Source: Blastobasis lacticolella
Lineage: Eukaryota; Arthropoda; Insecta; Lepidoptera; Blastobasidae
Reading direction: 5' to 3'
Length of the DNA: 64,000 nucleotides
Assembly (NCBI GenBank): GCA_905147135.1
Contig: LR990045.1
Location: forward strand, 18,824,173-18,888,172
The position numbers and the translations under genes are program-made. Positions 55,124 to 64,000 of this stretch are shown in pieces (the stretch's first letter is position 1; every line of letters starts with the position of its first letter). The notes under the pieces were generated by a model. That model had not been told where the DNA came from. It did not search any database and was given only the letters and a program-made list of their open reading frames with translations.

Positions 55124-57977
55124 TCACATGGTCAAATAACACGCAATAGCGCGACCACCAAGGGGAATACTTTTTTGGTAATCTAAGAGCAACGCCTTTA
55201 GTCTAACTTTAAATGTATTACTTGTACGGCATGATCGCAAAGGAGGTGGTAAATTATTCCAACACTTGGTGGCCGCATACCGAAAACTGCCATGAAAAGC
55301 GGCAGAGCGGTGGCGCGGCACGCTCAACACCTCCCTGGCAACGCGCGTTCCTCGCGAACCACCGCCCCTCAACCATTCGAGCTTTTTAAAAAGGTATTCC
55401 GGTAGGCCAGAACTAACTACGCCAAACAACAACGTGGCCAAGTGAAGTTCTCTGCGGAATGCCATTTTTAAAACATTGGCATTGTTTAGGAAAGGAGTGA
55501 CATGGCTTCTAGGAGGAATGCTAAAACAATAACGAGCACAGGCGCTTTGCACCCTTTGTACAGCCTTATCCGTCCGCACCAACAGCCGAGGTCCATATAC
55601 AATGTCCCCATAATCCAACTTGGACAACACTAGAGAGTCACATAACTTAATACGCAATTCGACTGATAAAAAATTACGAATACGGTATAGAACCTTCAAA
55701 CGATAAAAACAGTTACGTATAGTTTCAAGCACATGCCCCTCAAACCGTAAATCTTCGTCTACTTTTAGCCCAAGGTTTCGTGCCTCTTTGACTCTATCTA
55801 TTTGGACCCCTTGAAGACTAATTACGGGATTTCGATTTTCCATGCCTACAACCTGTTGCCTAGATCCTAGCATCATGTACTTGGTTTTAATAGGATTTAA
55901 TACCAAACAGTTTCTATCAGCCCAATCAGCTAACCTCTGTAAATCGGCACTCAACATATCCACCGCTACGTTAGTTTCGACAGGCTCAAACGACAGATAA
56001 ACTTGCGTGTCATTAGCATAAACATGAGCTCTACAATGCTTAATGACGTTGTCCATATCTGCGGTGTACAAAATAAACAAAATTGGACCCAGAATTGACC
56101 CCTGTGGTACGCCTCTATGCAGACGCTTGGGACTAGAGAAAAATATTTGCCCACTGTCGTCGTTTAATTTCACTACCTGATAACGATCAGTTAGATAGCT
56201 AGAGAACCAACGTATTGTTGTTGATTCGAACCCATAAAACGCCATTTTAGCCAGTAACAAAGGGATATTGATAGAGTCGAAGGCCCGCGAAAAGTCCAAC
56301 AACGTCATGATTGTACCCATGCCCTCGTCCTGTGCAGCAAGTATATTGTCAACAACATCCTCTTGACTTTCTAAACCCCGACTGGTAAGTAGGTAGTATT
56401 TTATTGCTTTCAAGATATTCAGTCAGTGGTAGACATACAGCTTTCTCTATTATTTTAGAAAGGCACGGCAGTATACTTATAGGACGCAGATCCTTTAATT
56501 CATTTACTGTACTCGACTTGGGAAGAGGGCACACTAAAGCTATCTTCCAGGCCTCCGGGAAATATCCTGACACGATGGAAGTGTTTACAATGGTTGTAAT
56601 GGCTGTTAAAGTATGCGGAAGCGTTAAAAGCAACATATCAAGGGATATACCATCATCTCCAATTGCCTTTGATTTTAGAGACATTAAAATCTTTAGCACG
56701 GCATCCTCGCTCAACGGACTCAGTGCAAACGTCGACGGACCATGACGATTGCCCTCGAAATGAGAGATATCTGACACGTTGACATTACCGTCCCCAGGCA
56801 CATCAAGAAAATGAGAGTTAATAAGGTCGGCATTTAATAAATGACTCGGAATCTCGGAATTCTGGCTGCTGTCAGACAAGCTAATAGTCCTCTTTATATT
56901 TTTCCAAAGAGCACGGGAGTTGCTAGCATTATTGTTCACATACTGCGTGAAGTAAGCACGTTTTTCATGAAACAATGCGCGGTTAACGCAACCCTTCAGT
57001 TCCTTGTAATACCGCTTATGAGATTCTAGTCCAGTACGCTTATACTTAACATGGGCATCGTCGCGTAATCGCATCATTTGCTTTATTGTGTATGTTATCC
57101 AGGGGTAGCTCCTCTCCTTAGACACTGTCTTTCGAATAGGCGCAAATCTATCAAAAAGCGCCAACAGTGTGGACGTGAAGTTGGTTACCATAACATTCAC
57201 ATCGGGGTGTGCAACTGTGGCAGTCCAATCAATAGCACTAACCACAGCATTGAATTCTGTTATGTCCATTTCTTTGAAAGGACGGTACGTAAAGGAACGA
57301 ACTGGAGGTTTTTTCAATTTAACCAGTACGTCACAAGCTAGAAAAGCGTGGTGCCCCAAAGTTGGAATATATGAAACACACAAGTTTGCTATATTAATGT
57401 CACTGCATATTATGTCAATTAGCGTCTCACTGTGATCAGTGAAGTGGGTCGGTTCACGCACATACTGCATCAAGTTTAGACATCGCAAAAAATTTGTCAA
57501 CTTTATAGTGTTAGAGTCACTGCATAGAATATTAATATTAAAATCACCTAATAGTATAATGTGGTCAATACCTGAGAATGAAGTAATCGTGTCGGTTATT
57601 GCGTCCAAGAATGTATCCACATCAAGCCATGGAGGTCGGTAAGCAGTACCAATTGCAAGTTTTCTGCCATTCATAGCAACTCTGAGCCACATCTGTTCCA
57701 CTGGAGAGCTGTCGGGCAGTCGCATGACTCGCGAAGCCACTCCTCGGCGCAGGTACAACCCGACCCCGCCGCCGCGCGCGCGCACTCCCGCGGCCCGCGG
57801 CACGTGTCGCAGCCGATAGTCAGGCACAACGGGCGCTCGCCCCCCCTCGCCAGGCCTAAGCCAGGTCTCGTTTATTGCCATGATATCGACAGATTGTCGC
57901 TCCATTGCCACTATGAATTCCTCATGGTTTGTACCCAAGGAGCCCGCGTTTAAAAATCCAATCTTAAGCCATTTCAT
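55124..57977 (-). CDS. LINE-C ORF2: endonuclease-reverse transcriptase, frameshifted, YAND active site
   Basis: Starts MKWLKIGFLNAGSLGTNHEE. Endonuclease motifs: NAGSL, INETWL, GTAYRPP, LLGDFNINI, LIDIICSD and LGHHAF (the usual SDH is GHH here). RT: IGDDGISLDML, DLRPISILPCLSKIIE and YQSGFRKSRG, then a frameshift at about 56370 to DVVDNILAAQDEG, TLLDFSRAFDSI, GVPQGSILGPILFILY and HVYANDTQVYLSF. The third catalytic box therefore has Asn in place of the first Asp. C-terminus: DSLVLSKLDYGDIVYGPRLL, PPRSHVTPFLNNANVLKMAF and a stop at 55124. The frameshift plus D-to-N change would abolish polymerization. The rest is well preserved. Confidence 0.88.
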
Positions 57978-58420
57978 ACCGAATTATAGCAAAAAAAATA
58001 AAATAAAAAATCTTATAAAACAAGCCATGCAAAAACGGAGATATTTAAGCAACGCAAATTCAAGCAAACGAAAAAAGAATAGTGTGGTGTATGGAAAATA
58101 TACAAGACTGTTAGTAAAATGTAATAAGATGTAGATAAACTAAATGTGTATAACGTGTAAATAAGAAAAAAAAATATGTAATAAATATCTTGCACAATTC
58201 CCAAATTCTAATTATATTAAAAAAGCAATTAAAAGCTGTGTTTATAAGCGCATTACTCCATATATACTCGCAATATAAATAGCCAAAAGCAACATTAGCA
58301 CACATGTAGAGGTAAAATAAAGCTAAAATACACGTATTAATATAACTTACTAAAATAGAAATTAAATGGAGACTTAACAGAAAATGAATAAAAATAGTAA
58401 ATAAAATTAACAATACAATA

Positions 58421-58699
58421 CTAGACTACAACATACTAATGTACGCTTTTCAAGAAACTTCCTAATGCGTACGACCATTTTTATCCCCTGACTTCTGCGA
58501 AGACATAGTCGTGGGAATAATTACAAAATTTATAAACACAAACATTGGAACTTAACCTCGCTGAACGTAATAATTAAGGGTTTTGTTTGAGTTAAAGGTA
58601 CACTTTGAAATATTTGTTTTGTTATTTCAGAAACTGCGGTTTTATTTTACTTATGTAGGTACTTATCGAACCGGGGCTGACGCAGCATCGATAAAGGAC
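58421..58699. other. no recognised feature
   Basis: Upstream of LINE-C and AT-rich. GCACTTTGAAATATTTG-type filler, nothing supported. Confidence 0.35.
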
Positions 58700-58945
58700 C
58701 TAAATGTATCTTTTTTAATGTGATACGGTAGGCAAACAGGCAAGCGGGCCACCCGATGGTAAGTGGTCACCACTGCCTATAGACATTAGCAAGACCAAGA
58801 GTATCGCCAATGCGTTGCCCACCTCTATAACACGTTGCTCTGGCAGCAAAAAGGCAAATGCCACTCCACTGCCAAAGCCACGGTTCCCCAAATCCCCACC
58901 CCATGGAGCACTGGAAACCTTACTCACCGGCAGAAACACAATACT
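58700..58945 (-). repeat. dispersed LINE-like 3'-end repeat
   Basis: Contains TGATACGGTAGGCAAACAGG, CAAGCGGGCCACCCGATGGT, GCGTTGCCCACCTCTATAA, GCAGCAAAAAGGCAAATGCC and CGGTTCCCCAAATCCCCAC. The inverted counterpart is at 46565-46772. A frame on the minus strand (GDLGNRGFGSGVAFAFLLPE) may be relic coding sequence of the parent element. Confidence 0.6.
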
Positions 58946-59274
58946 ATTTAAAAGATTGTTATTTAGCTGCGATATTCTGTAAGGTGGAGGTACTTCCCCA
59001 ATCGGGCGGCTCCAATTCGAAGGAGATACCCCGCTATGCCCTACCTCTCTTATAATGTCGTTTAGTAATGACAATTTTTCTAAAGATAGTAGATAACTCG
59101 TTTTTTCGTTATTCTAGTCTAATATACATGCACAATCCCATACATATTACGCCATACACGTCTCACCTATTTCCCAAAGCGCGGTGTCAAAGTCATCTCT
59201 GCTTCTAACTGTCTCTCTTTTGTTTTTGTTTATTTCGGAAGTATTTTAGTGCTTCTGAAAATATAAAAGTTATC
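58946..59274. other. no recognised feature
   Basis: Nothing supported. Confidence 0.35.
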
Positions 59275-59480
59275 TTAACGTCAATAGCCCGGTTGTGCTC
59301 TCGGTTGTGTTTCCGCGGTCCACCTTGACCATGATCCACGATTTGGCAGATCAGGTAATTACGGTAAAGCGACTGCCATCTGACCTCCGTGACCCAGTTA
59401 CCTGTAAACCCTGGTTCACAGGTACAAATCTGACCAGTTTCGATCACAGTTACATACTTTGTCACCTGAATGTGTAGGCT
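59275..59480 (-). mobile_element. tRNA-SINE copy 8 (head missing)
   Basis: Plus-strand reading: CCCGGTTGTGCTCTCGG, CCTTGACCATGATCCACGAT, GCAGATCAGGTAATTACGGT, AGCGACTGCCATCTGACCTC and CACCTGAATGTGTAGGCTTC. It is truncated where the next element starts. Confidence 0.7.
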
Positions 59481-59486
59481 TCTTTA

Positions 59487-59780
59487 GAGCCCATACAGAC
59501 GTACGCGATTTTTGCACTATTTGTTCAAAATGTTTATGTAATTTTGGTTTCTATACTAATGACAGAAAGCTTATTTTATGATTTGTAAACAAACGCGCAG
59601 AGTCCGCATCGCACCCGCGTATTCACCGTGACGCGCCCGCATAGCATCGATACTGTGATATACGATTGTGCGCGCCAACTGTTTAGACTGTACGTTTCGT
59701 GTCTGGTTGCTACGCGGTGTCTGTGCGCGACGCGTACGCGTTTTCTGTCCGTTTTGTAAGCGGTGACGTATAAACGGACC
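59487..59780. mobile_element. TIR MITE with TTA duplication and GC-rich core
   Basis: TTA flanks both ends (59484-59486 and 59781-59783). The left end GAGCCCATACAGACGTACGC and the inverted right end GGTCCGTTTATACGTCACCG are imperfect inverted repeats. The interior has repeated GCGCCCGCAT/GACGCGTACGCG. Related to 46005-46141. A 3-bp TTA duplication suggests a PIF/Harbinger-type source. Confidence 0.5.
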
Positions 59781-59999
59781 TTACTACGTTTCCCTTACCG
59801 TAAATATTTCTGAAAATGATTACATAAACACCGATAGATTCTTAATAATATACTTTCAAGTCTTTGACAAGGGTTTTTGTGTCTAATCTAATCCGTGCTA
59901 AGCCATTATGGTGGCATAAAGCCTAATTCGCCCTCACTAAGCCTTGAAGGCCTTTGTCCCAAGAAAGGACCGATTATGGGCCGTTAACGATGTATTTGC

Positions 60000-60352
60000 G
60001 TCACCCTAAAGATATTAGGCAACTGAATTGACTTGGGTGAAAGTAAATATCTGTCAGTCCCTGGAATTACACCAAAATGCTCCGTTTCGGAGGGTTAGGG
60101 ATGGATAGAAAGCTCTAATATACCTCTTGAACGATCCCATGTAATAGTCCAAAGGAAACACTGTGGCTGGGAGCCGCTCATTCCACATCCGAATCGTACG
60201 AGCGAGAAACGTTCTTTCGAACCTTCGCGTCGTGACCAACAGAGGGTCTACGTAGTGAGGATGAGTACCCAGCCCACGGCGGGTGGTGCGATGGCGAAAT
60301 TGTGCTGTGGGAACCATATCGAAAAGTTCCTCGGAACACTCCTGTTATATTA
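60000..60352 (-). pseudogene. LINE-A-family ORF2 C-terminal fragment
   Basis: The minus strand reads ECSEELFDMVPTAQFRHRTT, THPHYVDPLLVTTRRFERTF, MWNERLPATVFPLDYYMGSF, KRYIRAFYPSL. LINE-A has the collinear CSEELFDMMPTATFYHRTA and GVHPHTLEP. Its upstream side is cut at about 60352 by the LTR element, which therefore inserted later. Confidence 0.8.
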
Positions 60353-60540
60353 TGTTGTGTGTAATATGATAGTAAGGAATTAAACACTGAATTTACTTGA
60401 CACGCTTTAATATTTATTTTTTAAGTTCACGCGATACAGATATAACGCCATGTTGATTCGGCTAACCACAGAAGAGAGAGAGACAATCTAGGGATGTGCA
60501 CGCTTGCTTACTAGTGCTGTGACACGATAATATGACATCA
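60353..60540 (-). repeat. 3' LTR of the Gypsy element (188 bp)
   Basis: In element orientation it starts TGATGTCATATTATCGTGTC directly after the polypurine tract AAAAGGGA (60541-60548) and ends ACACACAACA, i.e. TG..CA termini. It contains AATAAATATT-type poly(A) signals. The partner 5' LTR lies beyond position 64000, so the boundary is inferred from the PPT, the TG..CA ends and the abrupt junction with the LINE-A relative. Confidence 0.7.
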
Positions 60541-60575
60541 TCCCTTTTAAAAATAAAAAAAATAAGAAACTAATT

Positions 60576-63500
60576 CTAAGTAACATAATCATCGAGGTAG
60601 GCAGGACGTTTTACAATTCTCCCACTACGTGTAATATTTAAACTATTATTATAATTTTTATCATTCTCCTGACCTCCTGAACAATGAAAATTATTACTTT
60701 CAACCTTATTATTGTTATTACTATTGTCTAAAGAAAAACTTTCATTCTCCACATTCATGGGAGTATTATCCTCTACTACAGGATCAGGAAATTCTATCTC
60801 ATTATCCCTTCCTTCAATAAAAATACTATCTTTTGAACTTTGCTTTAAATGCAATCTGTTTCTATTTATGACATTTCCTGATTCTGTTAACAATTCATAA
60901 GATCTAGGTTTATCTGTGTTTCCTAATACCTTCGCAATCTTATCAAATGTATCATTATTCTGATTTTTAACCAATACTTGGTCACCTCTATCTAATTTCT
61001 TTAATGGTTTCACATTTCTATCATAGTATTGTTTTTGAACTTTTTGTCTATGTAACAATTCAAAACGAACTTTTTCCTTTGTTTGACTATTTTGAGTGAT
61101 TGCTGACTATTTTGAGTGATTGCTTCAGGTATTAATCCCCTTATATTATTACCTAACATTGTTTTATTAGGTGATTGAATTTTACTTGATATAGGATTGT
61201 TTCTATATTCTAAAATTGCCAAATACGGATCCTTTCGATCTTCAGCACATTTTTTCAACATCCTTTTTATTGTCTGTATGTGTCTTTCTACCATACCATT
61301 ACTTCTCGGATAATAAGGTGATGAAACAATGTGCTGAAACATCCAGGTCTGTGAGAACTCCCTAAATTGTTGTGACTTGAATTGTGGTCCACCATCGCTA
61401 TGCAACTCTAATGGAATACCAAATCTACAAAAACATTGCTTGAGAGCTCTAATGACAGCTTCAGTGGACAAAGATTGTAATGCTATTATTTCTACATATT
61501 TAGAAAAGTAATCAATTACTAACAAATAATTCTTGGTATATAAGTGAAAGATATCCACTCCTAATTTTTGCCAGGCACTATCAGGCACTTGGTGAGGTAT
61601 TAATGGCTCTTTACAATTCTCAGAGCTGTATTTTATACATACATTACAATTTTTAATTTTTTCGACAATATCTTTATACATACCAATCCAAAACAATGTT
61701 TCACGTGCTCTTATTTTAGTCTTTTCCATACCTAAATGATTATAATGCAGTCTTGATATCATTTCACTGTGCAATCCTTTAGGTACAATAAGACAGTTAT
61801 TTTTAAACAATAGTCCATCTATGAGATGCAAATCAGTGTGAAACGTATGATATGGTTTTAAACATTCTGGTAAAGCTTTATTACTTGCTGGCCATCCTTC
61901 AATTAAATATCTTTTCAATTGTTTTAATTCATTATCCTTTTCCGTTTCTCTTTTAAACTCTTCATACCTTTTCACGCTCATTTTCTCTTTTAAATCTAAC
62001 AAAAGTATACTACAGTCAAAATCACTATCATCTGAGACCTCATTTTTCAAGTAATTCCTTGACAAGTAATCTGCTAAATACAAAAGCTTTCCTGGTTTGT
62101 ATTGCAATGATATGTCATAATGTTGTAATCTGAGTCTCATTTTTTGTAATCTAATTGGAATTTCTGCTAAAGGTTTTTTCATTATAGGAATCAGAGGTTT
62201 ATGATCTGTTTCTACTTGAAAGTTTCTGCCCATGATATAAAAATGAAACTTCTCACATGCAAACACCATGGCATACATTTCCTTTTCGATCTGTGCCCAC
62301 GCCTTCTGTGTTTCTGTAAATGCCTTTGATGCATATGCTATTGGATGATTATCTTGCAACAGAACAGCACCCACACCACTACAGCTAGCATCAACACTCA
62401 ACATGCAAGGTGAGTTTGGATTATAATATCGTAATATAGGTGCTGATATTAAATGTTCTTTAATTTTTTTTAAACAATTGTCTTGTTCCGGACCCCATTC
62501 CCAGTTCCTGTCCTTTTTTAATAATAATCTAATTGGAGCAGTCAATTCAGCTACATTTGGAATAAATTTGGACAAATATGTAATAATGCCTAACAATTTT
62601 TGAATCCCTGTTATGTCTTTTGGTTTTTCCATTCTAACAACACTTTCAATTTTATCATCATCAATTAAAATGCCTTTTTCTGTAAAAATGTGTCCCAAAA
62701 ATTTAAATTTATTAGTATTTACCACACATTTTTCAGAATTAAAGGTTATATTATATTCTGATGCTTTTTTTAAAACCATATCCAAAATTTCATCATGCTT
62801 TTTTTGATTGTCTGCCCAGATAATTAGATCAGTATATTTTCGAACAGACGAGAAAATTGCTTATGATAAACCTCCGAGGCTACTTTTACACCATACGGCA
62901 TTCTTAAAAAACAATATCTTCCAAATGGAGTCTGAAAAGTTGTTAATTTTGAACTTGAATCGCTTAATTTAATTTGATGGAATGCTTTGCTACAGTCTAG
63001 TTTGGTGAATATTCTAGCATTAGCCATTTTTGCAGAGATTTCTTCAAAAGTTGGAAGTTTATAATGTTCTCTCAAAAGACAAGAATTGAGATATTGTGGA
63101 TCCAGACAAATACGTAGAGATTTATCACTTTTTCTAACTATCACCACTGCGTTTACAAACTCTGTGGGTTCTTCTATTTTTCTTATTATTTTATTTTGTT
63201 CCAATTGTTTTAGTTCCTGCTTGTAAGATTCCAGGAGTTTCATGGGCACTGGTCGACAAGGAATTACTTTTCCAGTATAATTTGGAATTAACTTGAAGTC
63301 ATACACATAATCTTTTAATTCTCCTAATCCTGAAAACAAATTAGGGTACTTGTTCATAACATTGTCTTTTTGTACTTGACATATTAAACTTAGTAAATTA
63401 AATTTTTTAATTGTTGGCAGCCCTATTAAAGGAGTAGAGTCACAATCCACTACATGAAATTTTACTATTTCTTTCCTATTGTTAATCTCGCACATTAAAT

Positions 63501-63999
63501 CAATTGTTCCCGATAAGTTAATTTTTGAGTTGTTATAATTTCGTAATACAGAGTTACTATTGTTTAATTTGCTATTTATACCAAGACTTTCTAAGCATTT
63601 CTTACTTAAAACATTGCAACCTGCACCTGTATCAAGCTTAAAAGATAACTTTCTATCAAAATTAATAAAATTTACCTGTGCCGTCCAGTCACTCACATCA
63701 ATAGCGCCCAACATAAACTCCTCCTTTTCATCCTGTCGTTCTTGTTGCTGTACCTCTTTAATTTTGTGATTGTTTCCTCCAGAGAGCTTATTTCTACACA
63801 CTGTAGCAAAATGATTTGGCAGTTTGCAGTAATTACATGTTTTGCCATACGCTGGACAGCGACGGGGTTGATGATCAAAACCACAGATTCTGCACTTGAA
63901 TTTACTTGTTGGAACGGTTTTAACCTTATCTATTTTTCGAACATCTTCACTTTCCAACTGTTGCAAATGAGCTGCAGCAATCTCGGCACTCTTACACAT
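60576..63999 (-). CDS. Gypsy gag-pol polyprotein (partial; three frames)
   Basis: Part 1 (63999-62824): two CCHC knuckles (CRICGFDHQPRRC and CNYCKLPNHFATVC), protease with DTGAGCNVLS, then RT start (LRICLDPQYL, FTKLDCSKAFHQIKL, FQTPFGRYCFLRMPYGV). Part 2 (62785-61010): RT end, RNase H (LSVDASCSGVGAVLL, IEKEMYAMVFACEKF, ETDHKPL), integrase zinc site (H-x3-H .. CNVC) and DDE core (LGVDIFHLYTKNYLLVIDYF, LHSDGGPQF, GMVERHIQTIKRML). Part 3 (61058-60576): C-terminal tail with DRGDQVLVKNQ. Part 1 to 2 is disrupted at the RT YxDD box, where a small deletion changes frame. Part 2 to 3 shifts at a 20-bp duplication. The gag N-terminus is outside the window. Confidence 0.85.
61085..61124. repeat. 20-bp tandem duplication in the integrase C-terminus
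   Basis: GACTATTTTGAGTGATTGCT occurs twice in immediate succession (61085-61104 and 61105-61124). As 20 is not a multiple of three, it shifts the reading frame between the integrase core and the C-terminal tail. Confidence 0.95.
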
Positions 64000-64000
64000 G

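Larger units (their letters stand above)
54663..58420 (-). mobile_element. LINE-C: non-LTR retrotransposon lacking ORF1
   Basis: The minus-strand ORF2 is almost full length (57977-55124). The 3' UTR carries the conserved block 54829-54888 and ends in AATAAATAATGTCTATGTC with a (CTATGT)n tail at 54663-54686. No ORF1 lies upstream. The 5' border is uncertain (about 58000-58420). A near-identical 75-bp tail at 1857 shows the family has been mobile. Confidence 0.8.
60353..64000 (-). mobile_element. Ty3/Gypsy LTR retrotransposon, 3' portion
   Basis: Domain order on the minus strand is gag zinc knuckles, protease, reverse transcriptase, RNase H, integrase, then 3' LTR. Integrase after RNase H defines Ty3/Gypsy rather than Ty1/Copia. 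No envelope gene lies between integrase and the LTR. The short LTR and gag-pol style may fit the Mag-like lineage, which is a guess. The 5' LTR and most of gag lie outside the window. Confidence 0.85.

Noticed and set aside
58013..58413. Hydrophobic minus-strand frames upstream of LINE-C as a possible ORF1
   Set aside because: They are AT-driven, with no coiled coil, RRM or zinc-knuckle signature.
1..64000. CRISPR array or bacterial operon
   Set aside because: No regularly spaced direct repeats with unique spacers, and no prokaryotic gene organisation. All evidence is eukaryotic and insect-like.

Overview
This 64 kb window looks like transposon-choked, non-genic DNA from an insect, most likely a moth or butterfly. 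Three things suggest this: the tRNA-headed SINE family, the mix of LINEs and PIF/Harbinger- and piggyBac-like elements, and the AT-rich composition. I recognise no ordinary host gene. Every open frame long enough to trust belongs to a mobile element, and nearly all of those carry frameshifts, deletions or catalytic-residue losses. The names LINE-A to LINE-F are labels used only here.

Layout. 1-18.4 kb: unrecognised AT-rich DNA sprinkled with small elements. These are a foldback element at 109-350, a solo LINE tail at 1857-1931, a 1.4 kb TIR element holding a Gly-Pro-coding 36-bp minisatellite (3047-4463), a TIR element at 8833-9168, hairpins at 7.0 and 9.4 kb, a 68-bp duplication at 10.5 kb, tRNA-SINE copies, an internally deleted piggyBac-like element (12518-13912) and a 5S-rRNA-like repeat at 16.0 kb. 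18.4-23.2 kb: LINE-E (minus strand), a two-ORF non-LTR retrotransposon that is nearly complete. 24.1-25.0 kb: a badly decayed LINE (LINE-F).

26.4-35.0 kb is a three-level nest. LINE-A (plus) is split after its endonuclease N-terminus by LINE-B (minus). LINE-B's 3' UTR is in turn split by a 4.0 kb cut-and-paste transposon (27067-31076). That transposon has 30-bp perfect terminal inverted repeats, a 4-bp ATGT target duplication and a spliced transposase-like gene of a family I know only as uncharacterised proteins carrying a D-N-C-x-G-Q-x-K-N type motif. A related LINE 3' UTR at 50.8 kb preserves the uninterrupted site.

35.1-41.0 kb is a second nest. A PIF/Harbinger-like element with a gutted nuclease gene and a convergent Myb/SANT-like gene contains a 603-bp TA-flanked foldback MITE inside the nuclease codons, plus a 2.8 kb CR1-like LINE-D.

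41-54.6 kb is mostly unrecognised, with SINE copies and LINE tails. 54.7-58.4 kb is LINE-C (minus), whose reverse transcriptase active site reads YAND rather than YADD. 60.35-64 kb is the 3' two-thirds of a Ty3/Gypsy LTR retrotransposon (minus), inserted into a LINE-A relative and running off the window edge. Its pol is broken at the RT active-site box and again by a 20-bp tandem duplication after integrase.

The elements do not cooperate as a pathway. What they record is an order of insertions.
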